From RGIG3701 sp030530205 (GTDB lineage Bacteria > Planctomycetota > Planctomycetia > Pirellulales > Thermoguttaceae): a DNA stretch of 64,000 nt. Numbering within the stretch: the stretch's first letter is position 1; each line of letters begins with the position of its first letter. Shown here piece by piece: positions 52,199-60,387 of this stretch. The notes under the pieces were generated by a model. The model searched no databases. It was not told where the DNA came from and worked only from the letters and a program-made list of their open reading frames with translations. The DNA is taken from contig JAUMVK010000004.1 of NCBI GenBank assembly GCA_030530205.1, positions 62,001-126,000 of the forward strand, given 5' to 3'. Both the position numbers and the translations under genes were made by a program.

Positions 52199-52389
52199 GG
52201 AGGGCGGCAATACAGAATCCGAAGGCTTTCTTTGCCGCTTTCACTTTAGCGGTCGAAACGTGTGGCGATGAAAAGGAATTTTCCCGTGGTGAAAATCCAG
52301 CTCGCTTCAGCGGCAAAAGCTTCTTCGAGGCTGTATTGCCGCAAGAGAAAGCGGCGAATATCACTTACGCGACTGTATCACCGTACTCC
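52199..52389 (+). repeat. ~190 bp structured repeat (family 2), copy C
   Basis: Ends GGAGGGCGG and CCGTACTCC, internal CGGCAATACAG / CTGTATTGCCGC and TTTGCCGCT / AGCGGCAAA pairing conserved; the right hairpin is more degenerate. A family 1 hairpin (52393-52418, reversed) follows directly, as in copy A. Confidence 0.85.
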
Positions 52390-52467
52390 GAAAGATGGCG
52401 CTGGAAGCGTCGTCTCCACAGAAAACCGGAAATTTCCAAAAATTTTTGGATTTTCCGTTTTTTTTTA

Positions 52468-52495
52468 TTGACATCGGGTCAAATTGGTATAAAAT
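52468..52495 (+). promoter_or_regulatory. promoter of the beta-helix PEP-CTERM gene
   Basis: TTGACA (52468-52473), 16 bases, TAAAAT (52490-52495). Confidence 0.65.
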
Positions 52496-52547
52496 TTTAA
52501 ATATGATAAACTCCCAGCGATATTAATAAACTGTCCGAGGAAATAAA

Positions 52548-55043
52548 ATGCGCAAAATTCAAATCGCCCTTTTCGTGCTCCTGACGTTTGCCGCCCCGGC
52601 CGTCCTGATGGCGGGTTACGTCTGGACCGCTGACGGTTCGGGGGCTTACTCCGGCACGGCCGCGCCGTGGGTTTCCGATGCCGCCGTCACCGGGAAGCTG
52701 GTCAATTCCGGCACGGAAAACACGTTTACGGCTGATATAAACGTCACGGGCGCTGAAAACTTCACGATCGCCGGTCCCGGCGTGGTCGTTACGACGGAAA
52801 AGATCACGCGCGTTGAACAGGGGAACCAAACGACCACCTTCTCGATCCAGGACGGCGCGGCGTTCAAAACGACGAACGTCATTTCCATTTCGGACGCTAC
52901 CGGCCAATCCATCGGATATATCAACGTGGACGGCGGAACGATCGAATCCTCTTCCGAGATCCGCGTTGGTTTTCATCATCACGGCTACCTGAACGTTACC
53001 AACGGTGGTGCGGTCACGACCACCGGGAACCTGACCGTTGGCGGTCTGGACACGCGCAAGGGGATCGGCCACGTGACCGTTGGCGGCGCCGACTCGGATA
53101 CGAATACCGGTTCAATTAAGGCCGCGAATATCAACGTGGGGATGAGCAGTCCCGCAACGACCGAAATGACGGTCAACAACGGTACGGTCTCTGCGGCAAC
53201 GTTTACTTTGGGGGCCAATACCGCGAACACGGACGGAGAAGTCCACGACGTTATACTCAACATCAACGCGAAAGGCACGGTCACGCTTTCCGGCAATTTC
53301 TCAGCCGCCAATCACGCCCAGAAGAACGCACTCATCAATATTGACGGCGGAACGCTCAACGCGAACGTCGTGAAGATCGGCGATACTGCGGGGACCGCCT
53401 CGGCGACCGTCACCAATGGCGGGACCCTCCAGGGAAAAGAAGCAATCGTCATTGGTGATTCGACCACCGGTTCCGTCACGCTCACCAGCGGCGGCAAGAT
53501 TTTCGGCAGCTCCGTTGCGGAAGGTGGAGCGGTTACATACAAAAGCCTGTTTCTCGGCGGCTATGTCGGCACGGCGACTACCGGCGCCGGAACCCTGACC
53601 ATCTCGGGCGGCTCGGTTGAAGTGAACGACGTTAGCATCGGCAAGCGCGGCTCCGGTACCATCACGATGGACACGGGAACCGTTACCGCACATGGAACCG
53701 TTTACCTTGGAGTGGATGGGACTGGAACGTTCGATCTGAGCGGCGGAACCGTCAACTCTGGCAATTTCACGGTCGGCTCAAAAGGGACTCTGAACTTTTC
53801 CGGCGGAACCATTACCGGCAGCGGCAATTTTTCGATCAATTCCGGCGTCGTGAACGTGAAAGATTCCACCGCCGATGCGCCCGCGATCCTTGAAAAGGAA
53901 GTCGTGATCAATACGACCGGCAAGATGAACGTGAACAGTCCGCTGGACTTCACCGCCAACAAGACCCTCACGCTGAACGGCTCGCTGGACATTGGCGCGG
54001 GCGGTAAATTTACGGCCTCTTCAACGAACGGTCAAGTGTTCCGCGCGGGTCAGGGGACCGCCACTCCAACGCTGAATATTCACGACGGCGGCGTTCTGGA
54101 GATCGGCGGCAATACGCGCTTCCTGATGGGCGATGCCGCGACCAGTATCGTGACGATCAACGTCGATGGCGAGGGAAGCCTTCTGAAGTATGCAGCCACT
54201 CAGGACTGTGCGCTCGGCTACCACGGAACCGGCAAAACGACCGTCTCGAACGGCGGGGAAATCAGTACCGTAAACCTTCAGGTGGGCGTGAACAATAATA
54301 ACGTGGAGGGCGTGGTCCCGTCAGAACTCACGATCGTAGGCACGGGTTCTGCCGTGAACGCCACCGGAACGGTCTCCATCGGCTACACCAACCAGAAGGG
54401 GATCCTGAACATGAACGCCACGAACGACGGCTTCGGGAAAATCACCGCCGGGACGTTCACGCGCTACACGCAGAAGGAAAGCGAGATCAATCTCGGCATC
54501 GACCACGGCGTTTTGATGACCGAAAATTACCCGGCGGCCGGTTACGAAATCGTGAAGGCCACGACGGTGAATAACTGGGCCGTAAACAATGCGAGCGTCT
54601 GGGAAACGACCGTCTCCGGCGGGACCGTGACCGCTACTCTGGCTGAGAACAAAAAAGCGGGCGAGCTGGAAAATGGCACGATCGATGTGACGGGTGACCT
54701 CAAGATCGCTGGCTGGGTGGACTACACGATCCCGGAGGGGTGGAACATCACGATGAGCTTCAGCGGCGTGACGGGCGATGACGAAATGGAAAACCTGGCC
54801 AACTGGATCAACGAGGGAAGCGGGGAAATGAATTTTACCCCGGTTGGAAACACGCTGAATCTTTTCGATGTGCCGGCCATGAGCGGAATTTTGGCTTGGG
54901 ATTTTGCCGGATTTAACGCTTTGTACGGGGCGAATGTTGCGCTCGAAAGCATTTCGGCGTACGTCCCTGAACCTTCGGCTTTCCTGCTTCTGCTCCTCGG
55001 AGTTTTTGCCCTTTTACGGGGACGACGCTTCCAGCGTCGTTAA
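52548..55043 (+). CDS. PEP-CTERM beta-helix (autotransporter-type repeat) surface protein
   Basis: An 831-residue protein with signal peptide ending near VLMAG (~22). Residues ~50-700 are rows of short strand-turn repeats with NGGTV, SGGTI, GTGTFDLSGG and similar units, as in autotransporter-associated beta-strand and pectate-lyase-like solenoids. The C-terminal sorting signal is VPEPSAFLLLLLGVFALL plus the basic tail RGRRFQRR. That tail and the stop codon are encoded by a family 1 hairpin repeat (55015-55043). It should be a long surface-exposed fibre or adhesin. Confidence 0.88.
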   Translation: MRKIQIALFVLLTFAAPAVLMAGYVWTADGSGAYSGTAAPWVSDAAVTGKLVNSGTENTFTADINVTGAENFTIAGPGVVVTTEKITRVEQGNQTTTFSIQDGAAFKTTNVISISDATGQSIGYINVDGGTIESSSEIRVGFHHHGYLNVTNGGAVTTTGNLTVGGLDTRKGIGHVTVGGADSDTNTGSIKAANINVGMSSPATTEMTVNNGTVSAATFTLGANTANTDGEVHDVILNINAKGTVTLSGNFSAANHAQKNALINIDGGTLNANVVKIGDTAGTASATVTNGGTLQGKEAIVIGDSTTGSVTLTSGGKIFGSSVAEGGAVTYKSLFLGGYVGTATTGAGTLTISGGSVEVNDVSIGKRGSGTITMDTGTVTAHGTVYLGVDGTGTFDLSGGTVNSGNFTVGSKGTLNFSGGTITGSGNFSINSGVVNVKDSTADAPAILEKEVVINTTGKMNVNSPLDFTANKTLTLNGSLDIGAGGKFTASSTNGQVFRAGQGTATPTLNIHDGGVLEIGGNTRFLMGDAATSIVTINVDGEGSLLKYAATQDCALGYHGTGKTTVSNGGEISTVNLQVGVNNNNVEGVVPSELTIVGTGSAVNATGTVSIGYTNQKGILNMNATNDGFGKITAGTFTRYTQKESEINLGIDHGVLMTENYPAAGYEIVKATTVNNWAVNNASVWETTVSGGTVTATLAENKKAGELENGTIDVTGDLKIAGWVDYTIPEGWNITMSFSGVTGDDEMENLANWINEGSGEMNFTPVGNTLNLFDVPAMSGILAWDFAGFNALYGANVALESISAYVPEPSAFLLLLLGVFALLRGRRFQRR

Positions 55044-55122
55044 AACACAAATCCCATGGGGACGACGCTTCCATCATCGTCAAAACACAAATCCCATGGG
55101 GACGACGCTTCCAGCGTCGTTG
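55015..55122 (+). repeat. three family 1 hairpins in 40-bp tandem
   Basis: Cores at 55022-55040, 55062-55080 (degenerate CATCATCGT) and 55102-55120. The step is exactly 40 bases because the spacer with AAAACACAAATCCCATGGG is duplicated as well. The first copy lies inside the 3' end of the preceding gene. Confidence 0.88.
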
Positions 55123-55165
55123 AATCAATTACCAACGATTAAAAATCATTAATCGAGAGAAAATT

Positions 55166-57772
55166 ATGCGTAAGACCCAAACCTCAATTTTGTTTTTCCT
55201 GTTCCTGGCGCTGGGCATGACTCCCATGTTCGCGATTGATATTACGAACGAGGCGGACCCGTACGTCCTGACGGCGAACGGTACGGACTCAAACGCGTAC
55301 ACGTCAACGGCGCCGCACGTTCTGAAAGTCACCGGCTCGCCCGCAAACTTTACGCTGAGCGGGCAAATAAGCGGTCCCATCCGTCTGGTCGTGGAGTACA
55401 ACTCGGGAGCTTCGTATAACAATACGGCGCGCCTGATGTTCACGAACGCTTCCAACTCCTTCACGGGCGGGATCCAGCTCACTTCCGGTACGATGCGCGT
55501 TACGAACATGGCGGTGCTGGCGGGGAACCAGATCGATTTTAACGGCGGTGTCCTCATGGTCTCGGACAACGTCTCGACGTTTGAAGGGAATATTACCCTC
55601 GCCGCGGGAAGCTGGGGCGGGCTGCGAACGGGCGTGAACACCACGTTCTCCGGCGTGATCTCCGGTGAGGGCGATTTGGTCGTCGTGACGGAAAACGGCG
55701 CCCAGACGATCCTCGCGGGCGAGAACACCTACACCGGCGTGACGTCCGTCGGAACCGTTCAAGGCGGTTCGAACACGGCAGGCGTTTTGGTCCTCGGCGC
55801 GGATAATACGCTCCCCGCTGCGACCGTTTTGGAAATCGGGATCTCGCAAAACGCTACGTACTCATACAAGAACACCAGCCGCGCGGAGGTCCAGCTCAAC
55901 GGAAAAACCAACACCGTGGCGGGCCTCTACGGGAACGCGACCGCGAACGTCATCGGCAGCGGCACGCTGAATATTAACGTCCCGGACGGGCAGTCGTTCG
56001 AGTACCAGGGAAAATTCACCACGTCCCCGTCCATCGGGATCGGCGGCGCCGGCACGCAGATTTTCTCGAATACCGGCGCGCTCACGCTCGGGACCGTCAC
56101 GCTGACCTCCGGCACGCTGAACTTTTCCAACGCACCGGAAGCCACGGTCACGCTTGGTGGTCTGGATGTGGGTGAAGGCACGATGGACCTCAACGGCCGG
56201 GCCTTGACCGTTCCGGCCAATAAAATCACCGGCGGCGAAAACGCGGGCAAAGTCACGAACTCGGCCGAAACGGTTTCAAACGTCACGTTGACCTACAACG
56301 CGGACACGCCGCAGGACATTTCATTCCTCACGGGAAACATTCGCGTCATTGCGGACGGTTCAGCGGGCGCGCGTCTGAATCTGACCCCCGCGGCGCAGAC
56401 CTTCACGGGCGGTTTCACGGTTAAAAAAGGAGTCGTTCGTTCGAACGTTACCGGAAGCTGGGATGGAAGTCTTTTGGGCGCGGTCCCCGAAGAGTTCGTC
56501 GCGGACGCGATCATTCTGGACGGCGGGACTTTTCAGAACAACGACGGGAACATCACGATCCCGGCCACGCAGGGGGTCACCGTCACGGAAAACGGCGGGT
56601 CCATCCGAATCGGGTTCAAAGACTCGTACTACGCTGACATGAATTCCGTCATTTCGGGCGACGGCTGGTTCGGTGTGAGCACCGATTTTGCGGGGGAAGT
56701 TCGGCTTTACGCCCAGAACACGTATGCCGGCGAGACGCGCATCGGGACCAAAATGAACGCCAACGCGACCAATGCCGGAGCGGTGCTTGGAACGAAAGTG
56801 GATGGCGCGCTCCCCCAGACGACCGACGTCGTGTTTGGAAACACCGGCGCGAATTTGCGGCTTTTCGGCACCACGCAGTCGATCGGGGCACTGATCAGCC
56901 GCGCCAACTGCGACCCGGCGCAGACCCCCGGCGAGGCGGCCGACATGGGCTTGATCTCCACCACGGAATCCGCTTTGCTGACGATCGGAAACCAGGACGC
57001 GAGCGGGGTTTTCACCGGCCGGATCCATAACGTTTCGACGGACACTACGAAGACCGTCACGCTGACGAAAATCGGGACCGGTACGCAGGTCCTCGGTGGA
57101 ACGCTCGAAAACACGCGGACCGACCTGGTCCTTCAGGATGGTACGGTCGAGCTGGATAAATCGTCCGACAAATACGCCGTGCGTGACGCCACGATCTCCG
57201 GCGGTACACTGAAACTCACCGGCGACGGAACGAACCAGATCGGCGGGTCCCTCACGATGGAGAAAAGCGCCGGCACGCGCGCGGTTCTGGACCTGAACGG
57301 CAAGACGGAAACCGTCTCGACGCTGAACCTTCCGACCGAAAATATGGCCGAAGGCGAAACGCTCCCGCAGATCCAGATGAACGGCGGCTCATTGACCGGC
57401 ACGCTTCCGTCACCGACCGGCTCGGAACTGCCCGTTTTCGCGAGCGTGACCAACACTTCCGACACGCTCTCCGTCTTCACTCTGGGCGTTCCGGCCACTT
57501 CGCGCTGGAATGTGCCCATGACCGGAAACATTCAGTTCGTCAAGCAGGGCGGCGGCCGGCTTTACTCGAGCCTCGGAAAGAACTACACGGGCGGAACGGT
57601 GATTGAAGGCGGGATTTTCTACGCGGACGGCGGAAACACCGGCTCCGGTGCGCTCGAATTCAAAAACGGCGCGACCCTGATGAACGGCGGCTCGACGACT
57701 TTCGCGAACGACATCGTCCTGACCGGGAACGGAAACCTTCGTGCCGCGGTGGTTCCAATGGAACCGTCCTGA
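55166..57772 (+). CDS. autotransporter-associated beta-strand repeat protein, N-terminal part (frameshifted)
   Basis: An 868-residue reading frame with signal peptide MRKTQTSILFFLFLALGM. It is a solenoid of repeats such as SGVISGEGDLVV, GENTYTGVTSVG and GGTLKLTGDGTNQIG, the autotransporter-associated (PATR) pattern. The frame ends at 57772 without a sorting signal (LRAAVVPMEPS), while the repeat continues in another frame from about 57751 (GSNGTVLTFNGEISGDG) to a PEP-CTERM end at 58509. One missing base near 57746-57752 (GCGGTGG) would join the two into a ~1114-residue protein. Confidence 0.8.
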   Translation: MRKTQTSILFFLFLALGMTPMFAIDITNEADPYVLTANGTDSNAYTSTAPHVLKVTGSPANFTLSGQISGPIRLVVEYNSGASYNNTARLMFTNASNSFTGGIQLTSGTMRVTNMAVLAGNQIDFNGGVLMVSDNVSTFEGNITLAAGSWGGLRTGVNTTFSGVISGEGDLVVVTENGAQTILAGENTYTGVTSVGTVQGGSNTAGVLVLGADNTLPAATVLEIGISQNATYSYKNTSRAEVQLNGKTNTVAGLYGNATANVIGSGTLNINVPDGQSFEYQGKFTTSPSIGIGGAGTQIFSNTGALTLGTVTLTSGTLNFSNAPEATVTLGGLDVGEGTMDLNGRALTVPANKITGGENAGKVTNSAETVSNVTLTYNADTPQDISFLTGNIRVIADGSAGARLNLTPAAQTFTGGFTVKKGVVRSNVTGSWDGSLLGAVPEEFVADAIILDGGTFQNNDGNITIPATQGVTVTENGGSIRIGFKDSYYADMNSVISGDGWFGVSTDFAGEVRLYAQNTYAGETRIGTKMNANATNAGAVLGTKVDGALPQTTDVVFGNTGANLRLFGTTQSIGALISRANCDPAQTPGEAADMGLISTTESALLTIGNQDASGVFTGRIHNVSTDTTKTVTLTKIGTGTQVLGGTLENTRTDLVLQDGTVELDKSSDKYAVRDATISGGTLKLTGDGTNQIGGSLTMEKSAGTRAVLDLNGKTETVSTLNLPTENMAEGETLPQIQMNGGSLTGTLPSPTGSELPVFASVTNTSDTLSVFTLGVPATSRWNVPMTGNIQFVKQGGGRLYSSLGKNYTGGTVIEGGIFYADGGNTGSGALEFKNGATLMNGGSTTFANDIVLTGNGNLRAAVVPMEPS

Positions 57773-57882
57773 CGTTCAACGGCGAGATCTCCGGCGATGG
57801 AAAACTGACGTTCAATAACGGCGAGGGGAACGGCGGGAGTTTCGTCTTCACGGGCGAAAACACTTACACCGGCGGCACGGAA

Positions 57883-58509
57883 ATGCTCGGCTCCGGGGCG
57901 AACGGCGCGGGTTACAACGTCACGCTGAAGAACAGTCAGGCCCTCGGAACCGGTCCTCTGACCGTGAACGGCGCAAGCGCGTCGCCTTACGGCCTGGTCC
58001 TCGACACATCATCGGGAAGCCTTGACGTGGCGAACCAAATCATCGTGAACACCGGGAAAACCCTTGAAATTTCCAAAACGGGCGAAGAGGAAGCGGCCCT
58101 TTCCGGGAACGTCAGCGGCGAGGGCAGCCTGGACGTTTACAGCGTGAGGTTTGACCTGGATCTCGACAAACTGCTCTCGGAAGGTTCCTCCACGCTTTGG
58201 GACTTCACCGGCTCGGGAAAATTCGACGGTGCGACATTCAACGTGATCACGGAGGATCCGGAGCTTTATGACGGTCAAACCATCAAACTCGCCGAGGAAG
58301 CCGCCATTCTCGAAGGGATCGAGCTTGCGGGCGTCTATTTCGAGGAAGCCGGTGGGGCGGACATTTGGAACTTTGGCCTTGACGCGGCAGGAAACCTCTG
58401 GATGAGCCTGAAAGGGGAAAGCGGCGGCGGAGTTCCGGAACCTGCCACGTGGGCGCTTCTGACCCTTGGTATGCTGGGGCTTGGCTTCAGACGCTTAAAG
58501 TTCAACTAG
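57883..58509 (+). pseudogene. C-terminal part of the frameshifted beta-strand repeat PEP-CTERM protein
   Basis: A 208-residue frame from the ATG at 57883; the homologous frame is open from about 57751. It continues the solenoid (NVSGEGSLDVYSV) and ends with the PEP-CTERM signal VPEPATWALLTLGMLGLG and the basic tail RRLKFN. No promoter or Shine-Dalgarno is seen for separate expression. It is the missing end of the gene at 55166; the break is a real mutation, a phase-type switch or a sequencing error. Confidence 0.7.
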
Positions 58510-58522
58510 AGAAAACACCATA

Positions 58523-59038
58523 ATGGCAGAAAACGCACTCACTCAGGCAGCGATCGGGTTTTTAACGGTCGTGGACGAACCGGCCCACGGCCTTTTCGGC
58601 GGGTACCTGATTTTGAACCCGGCGGGTCGCCCCGTGGAGTTCCACTGTACCGCGCCGGTCAAGCCGAACCGGGCACAGGAGATCCTCTACGGCACGACGC
58701 TCAAGCCGTACCTGTACGGCGAGCAGATCGCCCGTGCCCTGATCGAGAAATCGAAGATTTTGCCGCGGGTCGTCTGCTTTGATCAGGCGTGCGCGATGTG
58801 CGTCCGTTCGATCGTTTCGGTCCCCGCGATTCTTGTGGAGCCTGCGGAGGGCGCCGCGTCGGTGCCGGACTCGCAGATTTTGTGGCAGAAAAAGCAGATT
58901 CTTTCCGCCCTTCCTGACCAGCCCGGCGACATTCCGGCCGTGCGGAAGGTTCTGGCGGAACTCGTGATCGAGTTCGACTTCATGGAACCGTTCGAGCGGA
59001 TCCGGAGCGCGATTTCCGAGGCGCAGAAGGGGATTTGA
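58523..59038 (+). CDS. conserved planctomycete protein of unknown function
   Basis: A 171-residue cytoplasmic protein with no signal or membrane segment. HGLFGGYLILNPAGRP-EFHCTAPVKPNRAQEILYG (in pieces: GLFGGYLILNPAGRP and CTAPVKPNRAQEILYG) is a block I recall from planctomycete hypothetical proteins. The middle has CFDQACAMCVRS with three close Cys, which could bind a metal. It starts 13 bases after the preceding stop and may be read from the same transcript. Confidence 0.7.
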   Translation: MAENALTQAAIGFLTVVDEPAHGLFGGYLILNPAGRPVEFHCTAPVKPNRAQEILYGTTLKPYLYGEQIARALIEKSKILPRVVCFDQACAMCVRSIVSVPAILVEPAEGAASVPDSQILWQKKQILSALPDQPGDIPAVRKVLAELVIEFDFMEPFERIRSAISEAQKGI

Positions 59039-59074
59039 TCCAGCTTCAAAAATTCCAAAATACTCTGATGCTCT

Positions 59075-59112
59075 GAGGAAGGTCGGACGATCTTCCTCCC
59101 GTTTTATTTTTT
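59075..59112 (+). terminator. weak hairpin terminator after the conserved protein gene
   Basis: GAGGAAG-10 bases-CTTCCTC followed by CCGTTTTATTTTTT. Confidence 0.5.
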
Positions 59113-59125
59113 CAGGAGATTTTTC

Positions 59126-59926
59126 ATGAAACGCACCTTCCTTTCCATTCTCGCGTTTACCGCGTCCACCCTTTTTCTCGCCAGCGCTCTGCACGCAGCG
59201 GGCCTGATTTTCGCCGAAGACGGCCGCGTCGGGTACGAAGAAAACCCGAAGCAGTGGTGGAGCGAATACGTGGTCCACGACATTCGCCGCCCGGTCCCGA
59301 AGAAAGTCGAAGTGGATCCGGCCAACATCAAGTTCCTCCCGCCTCCTCCGGACGCGAAAGTCCTCTTTGACGGCAAAAACCTCGACCAGTGGCAGCCGAC
59401 CAAGTGGAAACTGACCGAAGACGGTCTGCTCGAATGCACTGAAGGCGCGGTCACGACGAAAGACGTTTTCGGTGACTTCCAGCTTCACCTCGAGTTCAAA
59501 TCCCCGAAAGACTTCAAAGGTCCGTGGGGCAACTGCGGCAATAACGGCGTGCTGATTTTCGATAATGTGGAGATCCAGATCTTCGATAATTGCACGCGGA
59601 ACACGTACCCGGACGGCTGGTGCGGCTCGGTTTACGGCCAGAATCCGCCGCTGGTGAACGCCTGCATCCCGGTCGGGAACTGGAACACGTACGACATTTT
59701 CTTCAAGGCTCCGACCTGGACGGAAGACGGCAAAGAGAAGGAGCCGGCCCGCGTGACGATCATGCTTAACGGCGTGATGATCCAGAACAGCACGGTCATT
59801 TACGGCGGCACGGGCCACGGCACGCTTCCGACCCCGTTCAATGGCCGCACGAAGGGCCACATTTCGTTCTCCGGCCACGGCTGCCCGGTCCAGTTCCGCA
59901 ACGTCTGGATCCGCGCGGAGGAGTGA
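59126..59926 (+). CDS. secreted DUF1080 (3-keto-disaccharide hydrolase-type) protein
   Basis: A 266-residue protein with signal MKRTFLSILAFTASTLFLASALHA. The DUF1080 fold (PF06439) starts AKVLFDGKNLDQWQ (~77) with DGLLECTEGAVTT, FQLHLEFKSP, NNGVLIFDNVEIQIFDN, and ends ISFSGHGCPVQFRNVWIR, the typical strand endings of this concanavalin-like family. The family has been linked to hydrolysis of 3-keto-glycosides and is very common in planctomycetes. Shine-Dalgarno AGGAG; a terminator follows. Confidence 0.9.
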   Translation: MKRTFLSILAFTASTLFLASALHAAGLIFAEDGRVGYEENPKQWWSEYVVHDIRRPVPKKVEVDPANIKFLPPPPDAKVLFDGKNLDQWQPTKWKLTEDGLLECTEGAVTTKDVFGDFQLHLEFKSPKDFKGPWGNCGNNGVLIFDNVEIQIFDNCTRNTYPDGWCGSVYGQNPPLVNACIPVGNWNTYDIFFKAPTWTEDGKEKEPARVTIMLNGVMIQNSTVIYGGTGHGTLPTPFNGRTKGHISFSGHGCPVQFRNVWIRAEE

Positions 59927-59968
59927 TCCCTCCGGCAGAGAAATTCAGCTTTTTCTGAAAACAAAAAA

Positions 59969-60007
59969 ACGGAAACGCGTCGAAAAAGACCACGTTTCCG
60001 TTTTTTC
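59969..60007 (+). terminator. intrinsic terminator after the DUF1080 gene
   Basis: ACGGAAACG-15 bases-CGTTTCCGT flanked by A-runs on the left and TTTTTT on the right, so it could work in both directions. Confidence 0.88.
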
Positions 60008-60011
60008 TTTT

Positions 60012-60330
60012 ATGGGACCAGCTCAAAGTTCAAGTCCAGCCTGCTACACACTCCAGCGACTATAGGCCCCGCGGATTGGGCGGACGAGGCGGATTAAGGC
60101 GGATTTGATTTAAATAATAAAAGGAAGCTCCAAAAATCTCCCCTTTTCCCAAGTGTGAGCGCCGCCTGCTTCCAACCTCAATTTAAACATGGATTTTCAC
60201 GGATTAAAAGGATTTTCACAGATTTTTCTAAAGGACGTTTGGAACTTTTCCCGGCTTTTAACTAAATAGAACGAAATCCTTTTCATCCTGTAAATCCGTG
60301 AAAATCCATGTTCAAATTAAAGAGTGAAAG
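60012..60330. repeat. MITE-like element (family 3), copy 3, reversed
   Basis: GACCAGCTCAAAGTTCAAGTCC then AGCGACTATAGGCCCCGCGG match the right flank and end of copy 1 in reverse, followed by GGATTAAGGCGGATTTGATT and a family 4 palindrome (60180-60320). The other end is not clear. Confidence 0.7.
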
Positions 60331-60387
60331 CGAAACGTGTCTGGAGTTTTGGATGGGAGGTTTACGGAAATTCATTTTGGAATTTCT

